DNA from: JADJLQ01 sp038251405
GTDB lineage: Bacteria > Bacteroidota > Bacteroidia > Chitinophagales > Saprospiraceae
NCBI GenBank assembly: GCA_038251405.1
Contig: JBBSBH010000015.1
Coordinates: forward strand, 46,184 to 110,183
DNA: 64,000 bases
Direction of reading: 5' to 3'
Shown: in pieces, positions 9,567 through 17,333 of the stretch
How the letters are laid out: each line of letters opens with the position of its first letter
Position numbering within the stretch: the first letter of the stretch is position 1
Position numbers and translations under genes: made by a program
The notes under the pieces: model-generated
Told to the model about the DNA's origin: nothing
What the model saw: only the letters and a program-made list of their open reading frames with translations
Database searches by the model: none

Positions 9567-10979
9567 CTATTCAAATATTTCTCCTTTGTAATAATTAATT
9601 ATAGATAAAATATCCCTGTCTTGAGCCATATCAGGTGCCAGATCGAAAATGCAGGCATGCCCTGAAAAATCATCTTCCAAAACTTCTGCTAAAATATCTA
9701 TTGACTTCGTTTTATTCCCTAATAAATAATGAATAGCTGCACGACAATACAATAAATCAGTGCCTACCGATGAGATTTCACCTTGATCCAGAATTTCCAG
9801 CGCTGGCTGAGTTTTACCTTGTTTTAAAAGGAATTTAGCATGCTCAAACCAATAAGAATTTTGTTCAGGAGCAGCAATAGTCGCCTTTTTGAAATTTCGA
9901 TGTGCCTTGTCATTATCTCCCACTTGAGCATATGCTTTGGCCAATGCCATATAATAAGTATCACTGGTTTCATCCAGGGAAATTGCTCTTCTATAGCATT
10001 GAATGGCTTTATACCATTTATCTTCCAATGAAAAGCACTGGCCCATCAGGAAATGGGCTTCCTCTCCAAAGACATCCAGTTTCAAACTTTGATTAATAAA
10101 TTTCTTTGCCAACTTGATATCTTTTAGTTGAATGCAACACTCCGCAATTGAAATTATTAAATCGTATTCTTCACCAAATGTATTCATCACTTCCTGATAC
10201 ACGGACAAAGCCTTGTCCCATTGCCTTAGTAACACGCAAGTTTCAGCGCAATCTATATACGCTTGTTCAAACTGGGGTTTTATCAAAAACGCATATTCAA
10301 ACGCGTCTACAGCTTGAGCATACTCTCCGAGATTAGAATAACAATGACCTAAATTGTACCAGGCAAAATGTGAATAAGGAGCGTTCTCCAGCATCTCTTG
10401 TAAAAACTGAGCTATCAAAGCATAATTTCGGGACGATGAGATGTAATCTGAAAGTAATTGTTGGCCCCGTTCATGATAGGCATCTGCACGAAGTGCATTT
10501 TTCAATGTAACGAATCCTTTATGATATTCTTCGGCTTGAAAATAAACTTCTGTCTCGCAGATCATTACTTCAACAAGATCGGATTGGCCTACGTAGCTTT
10601 TGAGATCATGCAATAATGAAAGCGCAGCATTCTTATCTTTCAGATCTGAAAGTATGAGTGCTTTGGTCAATAATACATCGGTGTCTTGCGGGTGTAATTG
10701 TTCAGCCTGATGAAGGCATTCAAGTGCACCTAAAGGTTGTTTTAGAGATAGCAGTAGCCTACATTTTACCAGATAAAAATCAACGCGATATCCATATTGA
10801 TACAACGCACTCTCAGCCACATTCACTGCTTTCTTTAAATCACCTTCATTCTGATAGTATTCTATAAGCTTTTGATATATTCTAATATCGAAAGTGGTTT
10901 TCTCGCCTTGTTGAGTTAATATTTCAAACTCATTCACCCACTGACTAAGATTAAAATCATGCTGGTATTTATTTTCCAT
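9567..10979 (-). CDS. Tetratricopeptide-repeat protein
   Basis: 470 residues with no signal peptide or membrane segment, so probably cytoplasmic. At least ten TPR-like helix pairs run through the protein, for example AWYNLGHCYSNLGEYAQAVDAFEYAFLIKP, split here only in description, and AHFLMGQCFSLEDKWYKAIQCYRRAI. TPR arrays bind partner proteins; no enzymatic domain is present and the partner is unknown. It converges on pyrH with a 9-bp gap and is preceded by a 350-bp gene-free region. Confidence 0.8.
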   Translation of the reverse strand: MENKYQHDFNLSQWVNEFEILTQQGEKTTFDIRIYQKLIEYYQNEGDLKKAVNVAESALYQYGYRVDFYLVKCRLLLSLKQPLGALECLHQAEQLHPQDTDVLLTKALILSDLKDKNAALSLLHDLKSYVGQSDLVEVMICETEVYFQAEEYHKGFVTLKNALRADAYHERGQQLLSDYISSSRNYALIAQFLQEMLENAPYSHFAWYNLGHCYSNLGEYAQAVDAFEYAFLIKPQFEQAYIDCAETCVLLRQWDKALSVYQEVMNTFGEEYDLIISIAECCIQLKDIKLAKKFINQSLKLDVFGEEAHFLMGQCFSLEDKWYKAIQCYRRAISLDETSDTYYMALAKAYAQVGDNDKAHRNFKKATIAAPEQNSYWFEHAKFLLKQGKTQPALEILDQGEISSVGTDLLYCRAAIHYLLGNKTKSIDILAEVLEDDFSGHACIFDLAPDMAQDRDILSIINYYKGEIFE

Positions 10980-11329
10980 GCACTGGGATTATTGGTTTAA
11001 GTGTAAAATCGTTTTTTCGTGGATGAAAAATAGACAAATAGTGCAGATCAAAATAATTTTTTGCAAAAAATTTTCAACAAAACTTACTCATAATGAACAC
11101 ATTATAACGAATAGTAATCTTACAATTCTTTATCTGATAAAGCCTTACATATTGCCTTTAACAATAATTTAATACTAACATATTCTATCTCTACTGCTAA
11201 TACATATTTTTTATCGTAAGTTATAATCCTCGTAAATACCTACGTTAAATAGATTTTACCAATTAAATTAACTTTGAAATAAAAATTTATCAGCAAGCGA
11301 TTCTTGAAAAGTAAAAGAAAGTAATACCC
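10980..11329. other. 350-bp gene-free region
   Basis: Very AT-rich spacer between the starts/ends of minus-strand genes. It contains the upstream region of the TPR gene and the downstream region of the TonB-C lipoprotein. I see no convincing ORF, RNA gene, hairpin or promoter match in it. Confidence 0.5.
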
Positions 11330-11842
11330 TTATTCCTGATTTTTTATCAATCTGAATGAGATGGGCAAATTGAATAAAGCTCTTACCGCTTTATTATTTT
11401 GCTTAGCTGGAATCCATTTAGAACTCATTTCGTTCATAGATGCAATCAACTTTACAGAAGCTTCTCCACAACCACCACCTATATCTTTTACGATTTTAAT
11501 ATTGGACACTGATCCATCTTTTTCCACCACAAATGAAACGACACATCTACCTTCAATTTGGTGATCAACAGCATACTGAGGATATTGAATTTTAGAGTAA
11601 ATAAACTTCAATAATTTTTCATCCGTGCATTTCGATTTTTCAGCTCTATTTTTTAATTCATCGCAACCTGGAAACCGAGGTGCCTCCTCAGTAAAATTGT
11701 AAATAGAATCAACTATTCCGGGAGGATTGATGGCATCAGCGGTCAGCTCATTCTTTATACCCGATCTACAGGTAATAAACATGAAGCAAATGATACAAAT
11801 CCTGATCAGACTTATGCAGTCCCTGTTTTTTACTATCATCAA
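11330..11842 (-). CDS. Small lipoprotein with a TonB C-terminal domain
   Basis: 170 residues. A short hydrophobic stretch ends in lipobox-like FMFITC (Cys25), so the protein looks lipid-anchored instead of spanning the inner membrane. Residues ~50-168 are a TonB C-terminal domain (QYPQYAVDHQIEGRCVVSFVVEKDGSVSN, described here in parts: YPQYAVDHQIEG and VVSFVVEKDGS). The segment EEAPRFPGC and the block KDIGGGCGE are shared almost exactly with the TonB protein at 14085-15005, but the Pro-rich spacer and both membrane helices are missing. It cannot act as a normal ExbBD-driven TonB; it may be an accessory or decoy domain. Transcription probably starts about 160 nt upstream (see 12007-12039). Confidence 0.75.
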   Translation of the reverse strand: MMIVKNRDCISLIRICIICFMFITCRSGIKNELTADAINPPGIVDSIYNFTEEAPRFPGCDELKNRAEKSKCTDEKLLKFIYSKIQYPQYAVDHQIEGRCVVSFVVEKDGSVSNIKIVKDIGGGCGEASVKLIASMNEMSSKWIPAKQNNKAVRALFNLPISFRLIKNQE

Positions 11843-12006
11843 TTTGATATTTGAAAGCTCTAATTTACGTTAAGATCATAAACTAATAATACTATCGTAC
11901 ATATCATGTGTTTTTGAACTCATGAGATTGGTGGACATATTGATATTTTACATCAAGCTCCCAGCTGAAGCATTCCTTTAGCATTCATAGATTTAGATTA
12001 ATGATA

Positions 12007-12039
12007 CAAAGGTATTTGAGTCCGCAGACTACACTCAAA
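12007..12039 (-). promoter_or_regulatory. Promoter with inverted repeat upstream of the TonB-C lipoprotein
   Basis: On the minus strand TTTG (12039-12036) is followed after 21 nt by TACCTTTG (12014-12007), a good Bacteroidota -33/-7 pair. A 7-bp perfect inverted repeat, TTTGAGT (12015-12021) and ACTCAAA (12033-12039) on the plus strand, lies between and over the two boxes, as an operator would. The predicted leader to the 11842 start is about 160 nt. Confidence 0.45.
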
Positions 12040-12130
12040 CCAGTTTTCTTCTCCTTACCGATTAAAGGAAATAAGAATGAAAATAGATGCACTACATGCA
12101 TTATTAGCAAGGGTATAATTGTTTCAAGTA

Positions 12131-12880
12131 TCATCTCTTAAAACCAGTTTTATAGTTGTACAAAACCACCAGAGTCTTTTTAATGGTGGTCCATATTTTC
12201 ATTTTACTTGCTCCCATTTTTTGGTCATATCTCAAAATCATGGGCACTTCATGAATAATAGGCTTAAAATAATTTAACTTTAATAATAATTCCACCATAC
12301 AACTAAATCCATTTTCCTCAACAAGTGAGTCTTTATAGAATTCAAATCCTTTTTGGAGCAGTCCCGCTTTATAAGCTCTGAAACCACAAGTGTAATCACG
12401 CACTCCTTTAATGGGGGCAAAGACAAATAAAAAAGAACCCGCCATAAAACTGGTAAGCTTTCTAAGATTACTTAGGCCGAATATTCTAGCTCCAGGTCTG
12501 TATCTGGATGCTATTACGATATCACTTCCCTCATTTATATAAGAGACCATGCGTGGAATAAGATTTGGATTATGGCTGTTGTCACTATCCATAGTAATTA
12601 TTATATCCTCTTTATCCAGCTGTTGAATTGCATATACTAATCCTTGTTTTAATACTTTTCCAAGACCTCCATTTTTTTCGTTGTCTACAAGCTCAATGGT
12701 ATTGCCTAATTCATGCTGCTTTGCTACAGTGGCAGTTTGGTCTTCACTACCGTCATTTATCACCATAATTTTAAAATCATAATTATGTCTGCTTAACATC
12801 ATTGAATATTGATTTAAAAGAGCTGGCAATGAGGCTTCTTCATTGTATGCTGGTAATACGGCTATTATCTTTTGTTTCAT
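12131..12880 (-). CDS. Family 2 glycosyltransferase (dolichol-phosphate-mannose-synthase-like)
   Basis: 249 residues, GT-A fold: AVLPAYNEEASLPALL at the N-terminus, VINDGSEDQT, and the metal-binding ITMDSDNSHNP. The size and the GFRAYKAGLLQKGFEFY segment fit the polyprenyl-phosphate glycosyltransferase (DPM1-like) branch, without the C-terminal membrane helices of GtrB types. It probably transfers a sugar from a nucleotide donor to a lipid carrier. The ATG overlaps the wecB stop by 4 bp, so the two genes are coupled and likely serve the same surface-glycan route. Confidence 0.8.
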   Translation of the reverse strand: MKQKIIAVLPAYNEEASLPALLNQYSMMLSRHNYDFKIMVINDGSEDQTATVAKQHELGNTIELVDNEKNGGLGKVLKQGLVYAIQQLDKEDIIITMDSDNSHNPNLIPRMVSYINEGSDIVIASRYRPGARIFGLSNLRKLTSFMAGSFLFVFAPIKGVRDYTCGFRAYKAGLLQKGFEFYKDSLVEENGFSCMVELLLKLNYFKPIIHEVPMILRYDQKMGASKMKIWTTIKKTLVVLYNYKTGFKR

Positions 12881-13995
12881 AAAATTTCCTTCAATGTATC
12901 AGCTATTTTTATAGAAGCCTTTCCATCTCCATAAGGGTTCTCTGATTGGATAAATCCATTGTAGAATAATGCATCTTCGCACAATCTGGTCATTAAATGG
13001 TAGATCTTTTCTCTATCATGTCCCACTAAAATCGCAGTACCCGCCTTTATTGATTCCGTTCGTTCAGTTGATTCTCTAAGCACCAGTATAGGTTTCTTAA
13101 AACTGGGAGCTTCTTCCTGAATCCCACCAGAATCTGTTACAATAAAATATACTTTACTCATGACCCAAACTAATTGTGGGTAACTAAATGGCCCGTATAA
13201 TAATATGTTGTTGATGGGGCCTAATTCTTCGTTTACTTGATTTTTAACTTGTGGATTGGGATGTATTGGTATTATGATTTGATAATCTTTAAATTTTACT
13301 GCGAAGTCTCTAATAGCCCCTAATATATTTTTCAAGGGTTGGCCGAAATTTTCTCTCCGATGTGTAGTTACCAGGACTATTTTTTTATTGAAATCAATAT
13401 TTTTGAAAAACTTATAGAATTGATCTTCTTTCCTCTCATTAATTAATTTCAGACAAAGATGTAATGAATCTACCACCGTATTGCCATGCATATATATATG
13501 GTCAGAAATTCCCTCTTTATGCAAATTACTAACTGCAGTAAGGGTTGGTGCAAAATGTATATGAGCAAGACTACTGCATAAAACTCTATTCATCTCTTCG
13601 GGAAATGGATTGTACCGGTCATTGCTTCTTAGACCAGCTTCCAAATGAGCGATTGGAATTTTTTGATAGTAAGCAGCCATGGCTCCAGACAAGACTGATG
13701 TAGTATCACCCTGTACAAATACCAAATCTGGCTTTTCTTTAATTAATTGTTCTTCGATGGAAACCAATGATCTACTGAAAAACCCAGACAATGTCTGATT
13801 TGGCTGCATTAATTGCAAATTAACATTTGCTGTAATACTGAAAAAATCGGCAGTTTGCTCCAATAATTCCTTGTGCTGACCAGTAAAGCAAATGAATAAA
13901 TTAAAATATTTGTTTTGCTCAAGCTGTTTAATCAACGGTGCAAACTTTATAATTTCCGGCCTGGTACCAATAATGAAAAATATTTTCTTTTGCAT
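12877..13995 (-). CDS. wecB: UDP-N-acetylglucosamine 2-epimerase (non-hydrolysing)
   Basis: 372 residues from the ATG at 13995, which gives the usual family start MQKKIFFIIGTRPEIIKFAPL; an upstream in-frame ATG at 14019 would add eight residues. The enzyme interconverts UDP-GlcNAc and UDP-ManNAc in the cytoplasm. Typical motifs are GTRPEIIK, VQGDTTSVL, HLEAGLRSNDRYNPFPEEMNR, (cited in pieces: HLEAGLRS, PFPEEMNR), TTHRRENFG and TDSGGIQEEAPSF. It is coupled to the GT2 gene. A Rho-independent terminator of the preceding tonB operon ends only about 10 bp before the longer start, so wecB needs readthrough or a promoter inside that hairpin region. Confidence 0.9.
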   Translation of the reverse strand: MQKKIFFIIGTRPEIIKFAPLIKQLEQNKYFNLFICFTGQHKELLEQTADFFSITANVNLQLMQPNQTLSGFFSRSLVSIEEQLIKEKPDLVFVQGDTTSVLSGAMAAYYQKIPIAHLEAGLRSNDRYNPFPEEMNRVLCSSLAHIHFAPTLTAVSNLHKEGISDHIYMHGNTVVDSLHLCLKLINERKEDQFYKFFKNIDFNKKIVLVTTHRRENFGQPLKNILGAIRDFAVKFKDYQIIIPIHPNPQVKNQVNEELGPINNILLYGPFSYPQLVWVMSKVYFIVTDSGGIQEEAPSFKKPILVLRESTERTESIKAGTAILVGHDREKIYHLMTRLCEDALFYNGFIQSENPYGDGKASIKIADTLKEIL

Positions 13996-14029
13996 TATAT
14001 GATTTAAAGGGTGTGTCATAAAGTTAAAA

Positions 14030-14064
14030 AAAAAGAGTTGCCTAAAACCTAGACAACTCTTTTT
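14030..14064 (-). terminator. Rho-independent terminator after tonB
   Basis: Perfect 11-bp inverted repeat: AAAAAGAGTTG (14030-14040) and CAACTCTTTTT (14054-14064) around a 13-nt loop. Read on the minus strand, the stem ends in a run of nine T, giving a terminator 20 bp after the tonB stop. Confidence 0.8.
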
Positions 14065-14084
14065 GCTGAAATTTAATTTATTTA

Positions 14085-15005
14085 CTAATTGAGCTTAAAA
14101 GAAACTGGTAGATTAAACTGTACCCGTACAGGATTACCTCTTTGTTTGCCAGGTTTCCATCTTTCACCCATATTATTCATGGAGTTAACCACGGCCAGCG
14201 CTTCTTCTCCACACCCTCCACCAATGTCACGAACTACTTTTGCATCGGTAATACGGCCATCTTTTTCCACTACAAAGGTCACTACCACTCTACCTTGCAC
14301 ACCATTTTCCTTTGCAATATTAGGATACTTAATATTTTTATATAAGTACTGAAGCATTTTTTCGTCTGCGCATTTCTTTTTCTCATCATTGGAGCCCTTG
14401 TCTTCACAGCCAGGGAATCGAGGAGCTTCTTCTACCACTTTGAAAATTTCATCAGGCTCATCTTTTGGAGGAGGAGGTGGTGGTGGTGGTGGTGGGGCTT
14501 CTTTTTTAGGGGGTGGAGGTGGAGCCTGTACTACTGTCTCTTCCTTAATAGATTGATCCACAAACTCAACTTTCTCTTCAATTTTTTCTTCGGTTACTTT
14601 AATCTCCTGTACTACTGGAGGAGGAGGCGGAGGTGGTGGTGGTGGTGGTTCAGCTGTACGGGGCACATCGATTTGTATTTCATCGTCAAAAGCTAATGCA
14701 TCAGTGGGAATGATTACCTTTTTTTCGTAAGTAGTCCAGTTAAGACCAAGGACTGACAGGCCTAGAGCGGCAGCTAATCCATATCTCCAAATAGGAGCAC
14801 TCATTCCAAAAACATCTACATCAGGATATTTATAAGTACCCTGCATAGGAGAATCCCATTTTTTGTCTTTGTACTTAGAAGCCAAATCTTCAGTAGCTTT
14901 TTTATTGAAAAGATACTTCAACAAAAAAATTATAGCTATTACAGATAATAAAATGGCGACCACAACCCAAATGCCGACTCTACTGTCTATTTCTGTTAAA
15001 TTCAT
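14085..15005 (-). CDS. tonB: Energy transducer TonB
   Basis: 306 residues. Two hydrophobic segments (about residues 11-31 and 73-90) place a short loop between them before the periplasmic part; residues ~115-190 hold two poly-proline blocks (runs of ten or more Pro) separated by an acidic KVTEEKIEEKVE stretch; residues ~205-306 form the TonB C-terminal domain with VVVTFVVEKDGRITDAKVV and RVQFNLPVSFKL. It passes ExbB/ExbD energy to outer-membrane receptors such as the BtuB-like protein at 56.6 kb. The exbB/D genes are not here. It is last in gltA-gcvH-vanZ-like-tonB, overlapping its upstream neighbour by 4 bp, and is followed by a terminator. Confidence 0.92.
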   Translation of the reverse strand: MNLTEIDSRVGIWVVVAILLSVIAIIFLLKYLFNKKATEDLASKYKDKKWDSPMQGTYKYPDVDVFGMSAPIWRYGLAAALGLSVLGLNWTTYEKKVIIPTDALAFDDEIQIDVPRTAEPPPPPPPPPPPVVQEIKVTEEKIEEKVEFVDQSIKEETVVQAPPPPPKKEAPPPPPPPPPPKDEPDEIFKVVEEAPRFPGCEDKGSNDEKKKCADEKMLQYLYKNIKYPNIAKENGVQGRVVVTFVVEKDGRITDAKVVRDIGGGCGEEALAVVNSMNNMGERWKPGKQRGNPVRVQFNLPVSFKLN

Positions 15006-15379
15006 AATAAGGGTTTTAAAATTCTAAAAAAAATTAATCCAATAAATGATCCGATAATATTAGTGACAATATCCCAAATCTCAAAACTACGGCCACCTAA
15101 AAAATATTTTTGTCCAAATTCTGTCATCACGCCCACCGAAACAGAAAATGCCAAGCTGTTGATTATTAATATTTTGGAGGGAGATTTTCCAAGCTCAAAC
15201 TGCAGTAAAAAAATCAAAACAAAATAAAAACAAAAGTGGACAATCTTATCAAGATAATGAATACTAAAACTGATATTAGGGAAAGAACTTTTAGGAAGGA
15301 AACTTAGTAGTAAAATAAAACATGTCCATAAAATACTCCATTTGTACTTCCTGATAATAGAGATGCCTGTAAACTTCAA
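15002..15379 (-). CDS. VanZ-like small membrane protein
   Basis: 125 residues with four predicted transmembrane segments. HYLDKIVHFCFYFVLIFLL and FEIWDIVTNIIGSFIG (each below twenty residues) match the D-K-x-x-H / D-x-x-x-N-x-x-G signature of the VanZ-like family. Function is unknown; VanZ itself gives low-level teicoplanin resistance but the small Bacteroidota members are usually found next to gcvH. It sits 32 bp after gcvH and overlaps tonB by 4 bp. Confidence 0.8.
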   Translation of the reverse strand: MKFTGISIIRKYKWSILWTCFILLLSFLPKSSFPNISFSIHYLDKIVHFCFYFVLIFLLQFELGKSPSKILIINSLAFSVSVGVMTEFGQKYFLGGRSFEIWDIVTNIIGSFIGLIFFRILKPLL

Positions 15380-15411
15380 AATGGTGTGAACACTTTTAAA
15401 AAATTAATAGC

Positions 15412-15807
15412 TCAATTAATTAATGCTTTATAAGCATCTCCTTCTAATAAGGAATCATACTCAGCAGGGTCAGTCATCTCGATTTTTATTATCCAGCCGG
15501 TTTCATAAGGATCCTCATTTATAAGACCAGGATTGTCGCCTCCATTTTCACTTAGGGCTTCATTAAATTCAATGATTCTTCCTCCTACAGGCAAATAAAG
15601 ATCTGAAGTTGTTTTTACAGCTTCAATAGTCCCAAATACCTGGTTTTTCAGCAGCGTTTTACCCACCGTACCTACTTCAACATACACCAACTCTCCAAGT
15701 TCTCCCTGGGCAAAATCGGTAATACCTATTATTGCGTGGGTATCAGATATTTTTTTTATCCACTCGTGTTCGGGGGTATATTTTAAGTCCGCTTCTATTT
15801 TTGACAT
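15412..15807 (-). CDS. gcvH: Glycine cleavage system H protein
   Basis: 131 residues. H protein carries the lipoyl arm that shuttles the aminomethyl group between the P, T and L proteins. The lipoylation site is K65 in GTIEAVKTTSDLYLPVGG; YTPEHEWIK near the N-terminus and NEDPYETGWIIKIE near the C-terminus are also family signatures. The gene is 10 bp downstream of citrate synthase, an operon join that does not include gcvT or gcvP, so the H protein could also serve lipoyl relay to other complexes; that is inference. Confidence 0.95.
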   Translation of the reverse strand: MSKIEADLKYTPEHEWIKKISDTHAIIGITDFAQGELGELVYVEVGTVGKTLLKNQVFGTIEAVKTTSDLYLPVGGRIIEFNEALSENGGDNPGLINEDPYETGWIIKIEMTDPAEYDSLLEGDAYKALIN

Positions 15808-15817
15808 ATATTTTAGA

Positions 15818-17143
15818 TCAATTGGTTTCTATGATGCTATTTTTATCTACAAAATCAAATATCCAGTCTGTCGTAAGTGATTTGGGTCTTTCCAAGGGAA
15901 AGCCAAGTGCCCTCGACCAACAATGTGAAGCCATTACGCCCAAAGTTCTTGACACTCCAAACAATACCGTATAGTAATTATACTCCGTCAATCCATAATG
16001 AACCAGCATGGCTCCGGAATGAGCATCTACATTAGGCCACGGATTCTTTACTTTTCCTAAATTCTGCAAAATAGTAGGAACTATTTCAAATAATTGCCAA
16101 ACTATTTGAATGATATCATCTTCTGCCAAATAGCGTTCTGAGAATTGTTTTTGAGCGTAAAACCTGGGATCAGGCTGACGCAAAACCGCATGTCCATACC
16201 CTGGAATTACCTGGCCCTTATTTAAAGTTTCATGAATATAATTTTCGATCTGCGCTTTGGTTGGTTTGCGCGTCTTTAGTGAATCTACCATCTCAAAAAT
16301 CCATTTGATCACCTCTTGATTAGCTAACCCATGTAATGGCCCGGCTAATGCATTCATTGCAGCAGCATATGACAAATAGGCGTCACTTAGCGTAGATCCT
16401 ACCAAATGAGCTGTATGAGCTGATGCGTTTCCCCCTTCATGATCGGCATGGATGGTTTGATAAAGTCGCATCATCTCAAATACTTCATGACCATCAAGGC
16501 CAAGCATATGAGAATAATTAGCTGCCCAATCTAATGATCGATCTTCTTTAATATGAATATTGCCTTTAAAATTTTTTCGATAGATGTAGGCCGCAGCGAA
16601 TGGTATTCTGGCGATCAGATTCATAGCGTCTTCGTAGGTAGCATCCCAATAGTCACTCTTTGACATACCCTGTTCATATTCCTTTTGAAAGATACTGTCA
16701 ATACTTAGCGCATTGATGGCTATACTGAATTGGATCATGGGATGCACTTCCTCAGACAAAGCGTCCAAAACTTTATACATAACCTGAGGTATCACAGCCC
16801 TGCGTTCCCACTCATCACTTAACCAATTGACTTGGTTAAGTGTTGGAACTTCGCCAGTAAGCATCAACCAAAATATACCTTCAGGCAAAGGTTCTGTACC
16901 CCCTTTTGCCTTTGGTAATATGCTTTGCAATTTTGGAATAGAGTAGCCTCTGAATTTAATTCCTTCCTGGGCATCAAGTAGTGAGGTCTCCCAAATCATA
17001 CTTTTTATACCCCTCATCCCCCCAAAAGCCTGCTCCACTTTTACTTCATCTAACTTCATTGCACCATGTTCTATGAGCATAGCTTTAGATTTGTCTTTCA
17101 GCGCAAAAGCTTTTTCACTAAATATCTTTTTTAATTCATCCAT
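15818..17143 (-). CDS. gltA: Citrate synthase, mitochondrial-like type
   Basis: 441 residues. It condenses oxaloacetate and acetyl-CoA to citrate. Catalytic blocks are visible: GPLHGLANQEV (first His), VIPGYGHAVLRQPDPR (second His) and NVDAHSGAMLVHYGL (Asp). The N-terminal layout (FGGMRGIKSMIWETSLLDAQEGIKFRG in pieces: GGMRGIKSM, EGIKFRGYSI) and length resemble the eukaryotic/Bacteroidota Si-type rather than the NADH-sensitive E. coli type. It heads a four-gene operon with gcvH, a VanZ-like gene and tonB. Confidence 0.93.
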   Translation of the reverse strand: MDELKKIFSEKAFALKDKSKAMLIEHGAMKLDEVKVEQAFGGMRGIKSMIWETSLLDAQEGIKFRGYSIPKLQSILPKAKGGTEPLPEGIFWLMLTGEVPTLNQVNWLSDEWERRAVIPQVMYKVLDALSEEVHPMIQFSIAINALSIDSIFQKEYEQGMSKSDYWDATYEDAMNLIARIPFAAAYIYRKNFKGNIHIKEDRSLDWAANYSHMLGLDGHEVFEMMRLYQTIHADHEGGNASAHTAHLVGSTLSDAYLSYAAAMNALAGPLHGLANQEVIKWIFEMVDSLKTRKPTKAQIENYIHETLNKGQVIPGYGHAVLRQPDPRFYAQKQFSERYLAEDDIIQIVWQLFEIVPTILQNLGKVKNPWPNVDAHSGAMLVHYGLTEYNYYTVLFGVSRTLGVMASHCWSRALGFPLERPKSLTTDWIFDFVDKNSIIETN

Positions 17144-17318
17144 TTCAAAGTCAAATAATCTTTCAAAAAAAATCCTGTCAATTCCAGTATTAACTACCGG
17201 AGCTCAAAAATATTGGATTCAACCCGAAAAACTTAAAATTTTTAAAAATCCTTTTACTTTTTTCCTCTTTTCATGTTATTTACAGCCAATCTACATTAAA
17301 TAAAGAATCTTTTTGACT

Positions 17319-17326
17319 TATTTTTG
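17319..17326 (+). promoter_or_regulatory. -7 promoter element of the DUF3109-FAH ORF
   Basis: TATTTTTG matches TAnnTTTG and ends 7 nt before the ATG at 17334. Confidence 0.45.
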
Positions 17327-17333
17327 AACCCTG

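Noticed and set aside
12131..13995. A capsule or O-antigen cluster
   Set aside because: Only a GT2 and wecB are linked; no polymerase, ligase or further transferases nearby, and the flippase at 28.8 kb is unlinked.
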